From Amphimedon queenslandica (taxonomy: Eukaryota; Porifera; Demospongiae; Haplosclerida; Niphatidae), in the NCBI RefSeq assembly GCF_000090795.2, contig NW_003546286.1:160541-224540 (forward strand): 64,000 nt of DNA, written 5' to 3'. Of the stretch, positions 43,539-53,958 are shown piece by piece. Made by a program: the position numbers and the translations under genes. Under the pieces are notes generated by a model. That model was not told the origin of the DNA. It made no database searches and saw only the letters and a list, made by a program, of their open reading frames with translations. The stretch's first letter is position 1; each line of letters begins with the position of its first letter.

Positions 43539-46500
43539 ATGGCAGAAGGCAGTGAAGCAACTGCAAGAACTACGTCAGTGAAAGCTAAAGGATTCTTCAA
43601 GCGAGCCCCAACTGTCGTTGGAATCAATCTCACCACCTCTGAAGCAGATAGACTCAGGACAGACAAGGAGAGAGTCAACAATTGGAAGAGATGGGGACCA
43701 TACCTATCTGAGAGACAGTGGGCAACTGTACGTGAAGACTACTCACCTGATGGATCCTGGTAATTAATTATTAATGTACATGTAGTCTCACGAGACTGAT
43801 ATTAATGGATTATTGATTTTGGCTTTATACATACTGACATGTAATGTAATTATATGTACATGTATATACATGTACATATATATACATGTACGTGTCATTT
43901 CATGTAATAATTTATGCTGTAAAGTAAGCAAGCTCGTGGGTTGAAGCCAAGGGATTATTATTATTGTTTGTTGTTGTTGTTGTTGTTATTGTTGTTTTTC
44001 TTTTTTACAGCTGGGATTATTTCCCTCATGATCATGCTAGATCCCGCTCATATCGCTGGGGTGAGGACGGACTTCTAGGCATCACTGATAGACAGTGCAG
44101 ACTCTGTTTCGCTCTATCACTTTGGAATGAGAAAGACTCAATACTGAAAGTATGATGAAATTACACAGCACAATGCATATGCAATTATATAAGTATCTCT
44201 ATCTCCTCATCCTCCCTCTCATTTCATTTCATCCATGATTCCCTCTTTTATTTTCTCTCCTCTCCTCTCCCTCTCTCTCTCCTCCTTTCTATGTCTCTCT
44301 TCTCCTCTCAGGAGAGGTTATTTGGTTTGACAGGTCCAGAGGGCAATCACGGCGAGGACTGCAAGGAGTGTTACTATTATCTTGACTCGACTCCTTCTCA
44401 TTCTTACATGAAAGCACTCTACAAGTACCCACAGGCAGAGTATCCTTACGCAAAACTAGTTGAAGAGAACCGAAAGCGCTCGAACCAGGAGCTAGAGTAC
44501 GAGCTTGAAGACACTGGAGTTTTTGATGAGAGCCGCTATTGGGATGTGTTTGCCGAGTATGCCAAAGCCGGTCCAAATGATGTCCTTATAAAAATAAAAG
44601 TGTGTAACCGGGGACCAGAGGAGAGTACCTTGCACCTGTTACCGACTCTTTGGTATCGTAATACCTGGATATGGGGCTGTGAACATGAGGGCTGTACCCG
44701 TAAAGCATTGCTAAAGAAGGTCAGTGCACAGTCACACACACACACACACACACACAGTACAAGCTCATTTCAAAACAAACTTTTTCTCATTAATGTTTCT
44801 CTTACTGCCAAAATCTAAAGCAGGTGTTGTAGCTATTCTGTGTGTTCTTTCTGCTTTGTGTATAATTATAATTAAATAATATCAAATGTCGCATTCTTTT
44901 ATAGTAGCAGCTATTAATAGTAAATAGAATTATTATGACCATTAAAGCTTCTTGGAAAAATGCTTTTGAATATGCCACGCCTCAAAAGTCCATTAAAAGC
45001 TTTATTTGTTATTTATAGGTTGATGGTAGCCATGTTGTTGGTAGTCACGAGACACTTGGTAAGAGTCACTGGTTTGTTGGTCCTGATCCTAATGGTGAAA
45101 CACCTCCTCTACTTTGGACTGAGAATGAGACTAATATGAAGAAACTCTATGGGATCGATCACTATACAATATATTATAAAGATGCTTTTAACAGGTTTGC
45201 TGAGCTCTTTCTACTTTCTCTGCTTATTGCATTTCCTGATTTTTTAATGCATCAAGTTGTTTATTTTCATCAAAATTTGGTTATTTAGAAATTTGCCAAA
45301 AATTTGGCCAAAGACTGTATACTATAGTACAGGGTATCTTATGAAAAATAGCTATGAAAGAGTTCTTTATTTTTATAAATTTTTCTGATACATATACATG
45401 TTTTTATGTTGTGTAGCAAGTTTGAGCTGATTCCGATCAAAATTGAATTTTTTACGAATTTTTAAAGTTACTCAAAAATCGGGCAAAAATCCCTGTACTA
45501 TAGTACAGGGTACTTGGACAAATTTCACCAAAAATGACTAGGAGAAAATTCTTCATTTTTATAATTGTTTCTGATACATATACATGTTCTTATGTTGTGT
45601 AGCAAGTTTGAGCTGATTCCGATCAAAATTGGATTTTTTAATGGTTTTTTAAAGTTACTCAAAAGTTGGACCAAAGTCCCTATACTATAGTACAGGGTAT
45701 TTTATGAAAAATGGCTAGGAAAGAGACCCTTCCATTTTTATTATATTTGTCTAATGTGTTCTCTTGTTTAATATTATAGTTAATTAATGCACATACATGA
45801 AAAGTTTTCTTTACAACTCATCCCTCATCTCTTTATTCACAGATATGTCATTAACAATGAAAAGGATGCAGTGACCCCTGATAATAGGGGCACTAAAGTT
45901 GCTGCCTATTACGTACTGAAAGTCCCTCCTGGTGGAGAAGCAGTCGTGAAGCTAAGACTCTGCGATGAGGAAAGCATCCCCAAGGAAGATCCCTTTGGGG
46001 ACTCGTTTGATAAAGAATTTGCTAATCGAATCGAAGAAGCTGATGAATTTTATGACGGAATAATGCCTCACTCTTTCAGTAAAGAACAGAAGCAAATAGC
46101 CAGACAAGGATATGCTGGTGAGAGAGCCATCCATTCTTGCACTTAAATGTATGACTACAAACTTTTTACAATAAGGACATCAATATTTTATAGCTTAACA
46201 TTAAGTATAAATTCATTGATCAATCCTGCCTTTAGGTTTGCTATGGAGCAAGCAGTTCTATCATTACATTGTGGATGCTTGGCTTAATGGCGACCCTGAT
46301 GCTCCCACTCCTCCCCGCGAGAGACTAGAGGGACGCAACAAGGAATGGATGCACTTGTTTAACAGGGACATTGTATCAATGCCGGATAAATGGGAATATC
46401 CGTGGGTAAGAAGAATGCACATGTAACAGAAGTGAGAAAGAGAGTGGAATGAATGAATATAATTAATGTACATGTAGCCCGGTATTTATGCCTTGTTTTT

Positions 46501-49038
46501 TGTTTCTACTCTCTGTAGTATGCCTCATGGGATTTAGCATTTCACATGATACCCTTTGCTAAGATTGATCCCGAGTTTGCTAAAGAGCAGCTTATACTGT
46601 TCCTCAGGGAGTGGTACATGGCACCCAATGGGCAGATACCTGCTTACGAGTTCCAGTTCTCTGATGTCAACCCTCCGGTCCATGCATGGGCTGTCTGGAG
46701 AGTCTACAAGATGACTGCCCCCAAAGGAGAGAGAGACATTAAGTTTCTAGCAAGAGCATTTCAGAAATTGATACTTAATTTTAATTGGTACAGCATATGT
46801 ACATGTGTTTCTATGTGTTATTTGTGTGTGTATGATGTGTTAAAGAAGAACTCATAGCATCAATTAGTGATGAGTATATGTACAATTACAGGTGTAAATG
46901 ATCATGTATTCACTCTTAAGACTGCTTATTTTATAACCTTTTCTCCAGGTGGGTCAATCGTAAAGATCCCTCAGGAAAGAATGTTTTCTCTGGAGGATTT
47001 CTGGGCCTTGATAACATTGGTACATACTAACACACCTTACCAGCAAATATACGGACATTCTAATCCAGAGTCCTTCTCTTGTAGGGATATTCGATCGTTC
47101 AAAGCCGCTACCCACAGGAGGTGAGCTGGAGCAGGCTGATGGCACGGCCTGGATGGCATTCTTTTGTGTGGTCATGTTGGACATTGCCCTTGAGTTAGCT
47201 TTCCACGACGACGTGTACGAGGACATGGCATCAAAGTTTTTCGAGCATTTTGTCCTCATTGTTGATGCAATGAATAAGATAGGAGCTTGTGAGGGCCAGG
47301 GCCTCTGGGATGAGAAGGATGGATTCTATTATGATTTCCTGAGGTACATGTATAATGATATATTATGCACACACACACACACACAGAGCTAGATCCGAAG
47401 TACATATACATGTAAATAATAATTATACTTACAGTGTAAGTACTTTATTATGAATTGGGTTAAGGGTTAAGTACCAAAGTTGGAAGCTCATGTTTTACTA
47501 TACCTTCTCCTCCCCCCTCTCTCTCTTTCTCTTTAGATTAGATGGTACTAGTATGCCCATGCGTGTACGATCAATGGTGGGTCTCATTCCTCTCTTTGCT
47601 TGTCTTGTACTGGAGGATGAAGTGATTCAGAAACTCCCCGGCTTTAGGAAGAGACTCAAATGGTTTCTAGACAATCGTAAAGACCTTGCCAAGCAAGTCA
47701 GTAATAGCTTTATAAATATTGAAGAGGCTTTTTAATTTTTTTTATCGTGCACATGTAGTAGAGATGAATTTGCAGTCCACTTTAAATTCAATACAATAGT
47801 AGTTGTTATGTTTTTCTCCTACTCTCAGATATCTTATCTTGATTCACTGAAGGACAATCAGTTCTGTCATTTGCTGGCTATACCATCTAAGGAGAGGCTC
47901 CAGAGAGTCCTCCATTACATGTTGGATGAGAACGAGTTCCTTTCGTCTTATGGCATACGCTCACTGTCTAAAGTTCATGACAAGGAGCCTTTCTTCATGG
48001 AGGTACAGTCTTGAATGAAGCACCGACTACATAGCAATATTGTGATAGTTATTTTTATAAGAATTACACATATATTGTATCTGTATTGTAAACCAAGTTA
48101 ACTAGTACATACTAGATAGTAAATAGTCCTGGCTAGCGTTACATTAATGTTTATTTCCTTATTTGTTTCTAATTATAATTTTCTTTAATTTTATATTTCC
48201 ATCTCTAGGTCCAGGGTGAGAAGCATGAAGTTAGTTATGTTCCTGCTGAGAGCAACACTTTCCTATTTGGAGGAAACAGCAACTGGAGAGGACCTATCTG
48301 GCTTTGTGGTAACTTGCTAATATGCAGTCTCTTTGACTTTGGTCTAATGAATTTAATTAAGGACAACCCACAATAGCTTTTACAAATACAGTCACATATA
48401 AGGAAGACATTAGTTTGTCTACATGATTAACAGTTCTCGGTGGACCATATTTTAGCTAATTTTTGAATGGGCAAAGTTAAGAATACCAACTTTGTGTATT
48501 TCTTAATGAAGGCCCTGACTAAAATCATATAAAATGACAAATGATAATTAGTATTATGATAGTATGACTTGACTTTAATCTCTATCGTAAACTATTTTAT
48601 TTATTCATATCTCTCTCTCCTTTTAGTTAATTTTCTTATTATTGAGTCTCTGGAGAGATATTACTATTTCTATGGTGAGGATTTCAAAGTTGAGAACCCT
48701 GTTGGTTCTGGCGTGTACATGAACCTCCTGCAAGTCAGTAAGGACCTTTGCCAGAGAGTCTGCTCTATTTTTGAACCTGATGAGAACGGGCGTCGGCCCT
48801 GCCATGGGAACGACCCACGCTACTCCTCCGATCCAAACTGGAAGGATCTTGTACTATTTTATGAATATTTTGACGGAGACACAGGCAGGGGATGTGGAGC
48901 AAGGTTAGAGATGACTAAATTTAAAATGTATATTATTTTTATTTTTATTCTATTTCCTCCTACAGTCATCAGACAGGATGGACAGCACTTGTCATGAGGT
49001 GCATGGACAAATTAGCTGCTGAAGAAGGCAGACAATAA
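43539..49038 (+). CDS. GH63/YMR196W-type glucosidase
   Basis: About 14 exons encoding about 890 aa. The N-terminus has [79 protein letters not shown] and [20 protein letters not shown]. The central and C-terminal (alpha/alpha)6 region has [76 protein letters not shown] and [19 protein letters not shown]. This is the family of bacterial glucosidases and fungal YMR196W related to GH63 mannosyl-oligosaccharide glucosidase. I saw no signal peptide, so it is probably cytosolic, unlike the ER processing glucosidase I. Its substrate is unknown. It is uncommon in animals, yet it is fully split by introns here. One intron holds transposon copy 8. Confidence 0.88.
45245..45750. mobile_element. 187-bp-unit MITE, about two and a half units (copy 8)
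   Basis: Palindromes near 45313, 45491 and 45678 (178 and 187 bp apart), each followed by GGGTA(C/T) and the AAAATGRCTAGGA word. No clear terminal inverted repeat remains. It lies in a GH63 intron. Confidence 0.7.
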
Positions 49039-49251
49039 TATTTTTATTCATTATATTTTTACAATAATCAGTAGAGAGAGAGAGAAATGACACTTCATTA
49101 GAAATATATAATTATAGTGTGCAGAATAAAAAGTCCTAAAAACAAAGAATGGGGTATAGAGTTGAATGACATATTGATTGTATGTGAGAAGAATGAAACT
49201 GAGAAATAAAGAGCAACAGTATGTGAGGACGGTGAGGTGTTACAGTACTGA
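49039..49251. other. Tail-to-tail spacer GH63 / TIMP-like
   Basis: 213 bp holding the 3' ends of two convergent genes, with AATAAA near 49130 and 49206. Nothing else was seen. Confidence 0.6.
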
Positions 49252-50664
49252 TCAATTTTCAAGTTCTTTATCAAGATCTTTAATTTCGTTTTCATTGCTG
49301 CCTTGCTGAATATCTGTCTTATCATACCATTGAGTATTCTCATCACCATTATCTCTATTGACTTCAGGCCAAGCTCCTGTATCATCTACAAAGACCGGCT
49401 TATCATTACTGTCCCTATTATCTTGCATATCAGGCCATGCTCCTGTATCATCAATTAAAATCCCTCTATTTGGATCTCCTTTCCCATTCTCTTGCCTATC
49501 AGACCATGCTCCTGTATCATCAATAAAGACGTTGCCATTGTTTCCTTCTTTGTTTCCATTCATGTCAGGCCATGCTCCTGTATCATCGATCAAAAACCCT
49601 CTATTTGGATCTCCTTTCCCATTCTCTTGCCTATCAGACCATGCCCCTGTATCATCAACGAGATTTCTTTTATTTACTTCCATCCAGTTCTCATCATTAT
49701 TATTATCGTTGTTATTATTATTATCATTTCCTGCCATCTTAGCTACTTTTTCCTCACTCTCTCTTCCTTCCTGGTTTGGCTTCTCTTGATTCAACTTTTG
49801 TATGAAGTTCAAGTCGTTACTAGTAAACTCAGTGAGTGGTCTCCACGGCTTTATGAGACTACAAACTGATCCTAAACCGACCATGTAAGTCTGTCCAACC
49901 TGAAGGAGGGACTTTGGACTACCACAAGAGGTGAGAACATCAGGACCAGACGAATTAAGCACTTGGCCAATCTGGAGGGAAAAGATAGAGGAAGAGATTA
50001 CATACTATAAAAATTACCTGCAAATTTCCTTTAAAGACATTAGTAACAGTTAGCGTGTAGAAGCAAGGCTGGTGAGTTAGATCACATCCATTAGCGTTTG
50101 TTGCTTCCTCTATGTCATCAGATATACCACAGGATGGTTTGTTAGTATTGTCAATGGTAACGGGTGACGTGGTAACTTCACTGACACCTGTAAGGTGAGA
50201 AAAACTGACATTATTTACTGACAAAACATACCGTGGGAACTCTCATTAGCAACATACATGATAATACTAATTACAGTATAATTTTTCCTTTTTTTTTTTC
50301 ATTTACTTGCAAGTGCTTTAACTTCTCCTTGGACATAATCACAATCTTGATAATAAAAGTTTCTAAATCCTTCCCCACTCTGGCAGGTTAGCTCTTGCTC
50401 CTTTACGGAGACCAGATCATTAGCAGCAGGTGTCCTGGCATCCTTTTTGATGTGAATACAGTTTAGTCTATCAAAGGAGCCGCTCTGAGGATAGCATTTA
50501 CAATACTGGTCCTCCACTCTGGCGGCAAATACGTCCCTGGAATAGCCCCAGTTATCACGAATTGCATCCTCCCGAGTCTGATGGAAGCCTTCGGGGGCAC
50601 ATTTGCAGGAAAAGACGGCCAGGGCCAAAAGAGAGAAGGCAAAAAGACGGAGAAGATCCTTCAT
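49252..50664 (-). CDS. Secreted TIMP/netrin-module protein with DDTGAW repeat tail
   Basis: Three exons (50664 to about 50307, about 50189-50019, about 49974-49252). The signal peptide MKDLLRLFAFSLLALAVFS is followed directly by CKCAPEG, so the mature chain would start Cys-Lys-Cys, as TIMPs start Cys-x-Cys. An NTR/OB-like domain follows: SRDVFAARVED, PCFYTLTVTNVFKGNLQIG, VLTSCGSPKSLLQVGQTYMV, GLGSVCSLIKPWRPLTEF, with paired Cys and Trp as in TIMPs. After an Asn-rich stretch the tail has five copies of a 22-23-residue unit centred on (V/I)DDTGAW(S/P)(D/E). Copies 1 and 3 are almost identical and copies 2 and 4 similar, so a dimer unit was duplicated. TIMPs inhibit matrix metalloproteases. Function here is inferred from the NTR fold only. 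The start codon is 57 bp from the next gene's. Confidence 0.75.
49352..49672. repeat. 66-69-bp coding minisatellite (DDTGAW units)
   Basis: Five tandem units, each carrying CATGCTCCTGTATCATC on the plus strand or a close variant (AGCTCCTGTATCATC in the leftmost). They encode the DDTGAW tail of the TIMP-like protein, with a higher-order period of two units. Confidence 0.93.
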
Positions 50665-50721
50665 TTTGGAGTTGTTTATACGTGTCTCAGATGGGCGTGG
50701 TTGTGTGTAGGTGTGGCTAAA
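50665..50721. promoter_or_regulatory. 57-bp divergent promoter
   Basis: The shortest gap between opposed ATGs in the window. It contains GGGCGTGGTTG and GGTGTGGCTAA, two GGGYGTGG-type boxes. The transcription start sites, and perhaps 5' UTRs, must be very short or overlap. Confidence 0.5.
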
Positions 50722-51289
50722 ATGTTAGCCCCTCCTCCTGATGAGGGAACTCGAGATGCGACAGCTCTAGAACCTGAGGGAAAACAAAGATACCTTCTCT
50801 CTTTAGGTAAGAGACTCACTCATCCTTGAACAGATGACACTTTATTTTTATATCTCAGAGAACAGATTGAAGAAACTGGAGGGAAGGGATGGACAGCTAA
50901 CATCAAAAGACATGCTCTCGGCTCTATCTGAAGCACGTGATGATCATCTCTCCAGAAGCACTGAGCCTTCGTCCAATGGCAGCTCTTTTATTAACGACTC
51001 GGCTGAGAGATGGGAATGGGAGGAGAGTGACGTGAGGGATCGTGGTGGGTTTGTATCTACTTATTGCTGTTGGTGTGGTGGGCGTGGTTATCTCAGGGGA
51101 AGACAAGGGGAGTTCAAAATTGAGGAGTACTCGTGTCTTTTGGACTGCGACGAACTCGACTTGAGTAGTAATGAAAATACCACTAGCCCTTCTCAATTGG
51201 GAGAGAGCCAGGAATCGGCTCGTGATGATCAACCAGTAGCTAGTAGTGGGGACACTGCTAATGGCTTCACTGATAATTTTGTGTCATAA
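50722..51289 (+). CDS. Unrecognised small acidic protein
   Basis: Exon 1 is 50722-50806 (MLAPPPDEGTRDATALEPEG, KQRYLLSL). Exon 2 starts at 50859 (ENRLKKLEGRDGQLTSKDML, SALSEARDDHLSRS) and runs to TAA at 51289. A probable 48-nt intron, donor GG|GTTTGTAT and acceptor ATCTCAG|GGG, lies at about 51047-51094. It is a multiple of three and contains no stop, so the frame stays open whether or not it is spliced. Spliced, the region reads RWEWEESDVRDRGG then GRQGEFKIEEYSCLLDCDEL, followed by a Ser/Glu/Asp-rich end. The first part is a likely short coiled coil. I do not recognise the family and see no signal peptide or membrane span. The gene is head-to-head with the TIMP-like gene and shares strand with cyclin K, whose start is 192 bp away. 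Confidence 0.6.
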
Positions 51290-51352
51290 TTTTTTAGACA
51301 TTTTGATTTATATACTTGTCGCTCACTTTTGATTTTTGTTTGTACATAATAA

Positions 51353-51395
51353 CAAGAGTATATAATAAGTATTATATAAGTATTATATACTCTTG
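51353..51395. mobile_element. 43-bp hairpin element related to 33747-33823
   Basis: CAAGAGTATATAATA at one end and TATTATATACTCTTG at the other. Flanks ATAATAA and ATAGTAA match at 6 of 7 positions, suggesting a 7-bp target duplication. It lies between the unrecognised gene and CCNK, about 85 bp upstream of the CCNK ATG. Confidence 0.65.
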
Positions 51396-51481
51396 ATAGT
51401 AACAATAGTTTTAAAGGTTTAAGCTTTAAATTTACGGGAGTGTCTTTGTAGTGTACGGACTACCGTATTTTGTCACTAAAA

Positions 51482-53958
51482 ATGGAGCTTGAGGAGAAAG
51501 ATCCCAGTCCCGAGGATATAAAATGGATATTCTCGGCCGAAGTCCTAGAGCACCTCACTCCATCCCGTAAGAAAGGGATCAGTCACGAAATGGAGAGACG
51601 GTACAGAAGAGAGGGAGCCAGATTCATCAGCAACACGAGCAATACACTCAAACTGTATCCTCCATCAAAATACCAAGAGTAGTGTATGTATATTGTATAC
51701 TGTGTCTATGTAACAAGAGCTTTTAGAGGGTTATATGCTAAGGTCTTGTATATACTTATATGTATGTATATCATCACGAAACCACACCCACAAATACATG
51801 TACATGTATTTATTATTGTTCCTTAATTGGGTGTCAAAAAGACGTCGCGATACTTTAGCTACTGGGACTGTCTTTTTTCATCGCTTTTACATGGTTCAAA
51901 ATTTCGCCGATTTTGATAAATACGTTGTAGCAGCTGCCTGTGTCCTCCTTGCTGGTAAAGTTGAAGAGACTCCAAAGAAGTGCAAGGACATTGTACGAGT
52001 GGCCAAACGATTTCTATCTGCAGAGCAATCGAAATCCTTTGGAGAGAAACCACTGGTAGCTACTGACGATGCTGTACACTCATAATGTGTCTTTATATGT
52101 AGGAAGAACTTATTTCTTTCGAGAGAGTTCTTTTACAAACGATAAGGTTTGATTTGCAGGTTGATCATCCTTATGGGTATCTCTTGAAGTTTGCCAAGCA
52201 CATGAAAGGTAAGTTGTTCTTGTGTTACATCATCACTAAGAATGTCTCCTTTTATCAGGAGAAAAGCAAACAATTGAGAAAGTGCTACAAATGGCTTGGA
52301 CATTCATTAATGATAGGTAAGAATTTTGTTTTGTTGTCAAAATAATGATTAATTGTCACTGTTTTTCTGTTTTCACACACACACACACACTCTCTCTCTC
52401 TCTCACTCTTAGTCTCTGTACTACTCTTTGTCTTCAATGGGAGCCTCCTGTCGTTGCTGTAGCTCTTCTCTATCTGGCTGGTAAACTATCAAAGTTTGAT
52501 CTCCAGAGTGCATTCCAAGCTAAGAGTCGGTCTTGGTGGAGGCAGTTTGTCCTCACAGTTGATGCCCATGACCTGGAGTGTATGTCCCTTCTATTATCAT
52601 TATTGGCATTATTATTATAATCTTTATTATGCTATTTTGTCATGTCTTCTTTTTGTGTGTCTAATAATGTATGTATAATATTATAGCTATATGTCATCAA
52701 GTTTTGGACGTTTATAGCGAAGAAGAGAAAGAGCAAGAGGCTAAGAAAGCAAAGACTGTAATACAAGGTAACCTTCATTATTATTATTAGTGAAAACAGG
52801 GTTTTCCACTGGATTTTGGCATACATGTAGATGTAGTGCTAATGCAGCTTCTTCTAAAAGAGCTTTTTTTAAGTTGCTCAGAAATTAGGCCAGTGACCCT
52901 GTACTATTATAGTACAGGGTATTTTGACAAAAATTATAAGGAGAGAATTCTTCAATTCTATAATTTTTTTCTGATTCATATATATGTTCTTACACGTATG
53001 TTCTGTAGAAGTTTGAACTGATTTCAACGAAGTTTGGATTTTTTTATGAATTTTTGAAGTTGCTCAAAAATTATGTAAATGAAAGCCTTTGGTCTTTGGC
53101 CCAAATTTTGCCAAGAATGACTTCATTAAAAAAAATTTTTTCTGATGCACATACATGTACATGTCCTTATGCTGTGTATCAACTTTGAGTTGATTCCAAT
53201 CAGCTCTGGATTTTTTATGAATTTTAGAAGTGACTCCAAATGCCATGTACTGTATTGTAGTGCTTATCAGCTCATGCTGTTTAGCTCACTTAGCATGCTT
53301 TGTGGGAAACCCAAGTGAAAATATGTCAGCTATAGTGTATGTGACATATTTTTTTATTTCAGGAGATCCTGTTCCTCCACAAGACAATGCATCATCTCCC
53401 CCTCCACCTCCTCCCCCTACTAATCACACTCACCACAAGCAGCACATTACACCTCTTAAAGGACCTTCATCAGGCCCCAGTACATCCACTGCATCAAATA
53501 GCGGGAGCTACATGACAGGAACTTCATGTGCAACTGGAATTGTGCATGGAGCTGGTATGGTGTTACCGCCAGGACAGAACAATATGATGCTACCTGCTCC
53601 TCCTCCCCCTCACTCAATGCTGCATCCTACTCCTAGTGGCAGCTCTGTTAATTCATCCCCAATGACTAACAATCATTACCATTCCTCTTTACTGGGTCAG
53701 CCCCCTCAACCGTTTATGCCTCATGGAATGAACTATACACAGTCTCCATCGCAGATCCAGCTGTCTGCTGGAGGCCCAGTTGGCATGGGGAGTCAGCTAA
53801 ACCCAGGTTACCCTTCAATCCCTCCTCCCTCTAATCAGATATATGGGTCTAATTCAATGGGACATGCCATTCCTAACCTTCCTCGCCCTCCTCTTCCTCC
53901 TATTCCACCTTCTTCCTCACTACCTAATAACTATCATCCCACTTCAGGGTGGAGGTAG
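51482..53958 (+). CDS. CCNK: Cyclin K
   Basis: About seven exons. It starts [15 protein letters not shown] at 51482; I do not use the non-ATG codons upstream. The two cyclin boxes read [114 protein letters not shown] and [15 protein letters not shown], a close match to cyclin K rather than cyclins T or L. The last exon (53364-53958) is a Pro/His/Asn-rich tail ending GWR; the human protein also has a Pro-rich tail. Cyclin K pairs with CDK12/CDK13 to phosphorylate the RNA polymerase II tail and supports expression of DNA-repair genes. The last intron carries transposon copy 9. A (CA)n(CT)n run at 52376-52405 supplies an acceptor tract. Confidence 0.94.
52797..53313. mobile_element. hAT-like MITE with 8-bp target duplication (copy 9)
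   Basis: This copy gives the best boundaries. It starts CAGGGTTTTCCAC and ends GTGGGAAACCCA, an imperfect inverted repeat, and is flanked by AGTGAAAA at 52789-52796 and again at 53314-53321, a perfect 8-bp duplication. The interior has about two and a half units. The first palindrome carries three extra central bases but is still symmetric. The right terminal module contains GCTGTTTAGCTCACTTAGC. CAGGG termini and 8-bp duplications are hallmarks of hAT elements. It has no coding capacity and lies in a CCNK intron. Confidence 0.82.

Noticed and set aside
49358-49869. Plus-strand open frames over the DDTGAW repeats
   Set aside because: They are complements of the minus-strand coding repeat; the minus frame has the signal peptide, splice sites and NTR landmarks.
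51040-51100. A CCWCGGRGYL zinc-knuckle-like motif in the unrecognised gene
   Set aside because: The bases coincide with a probable 48-nt intron (GT...CTCAG), so the Cys patch is probably not translated.
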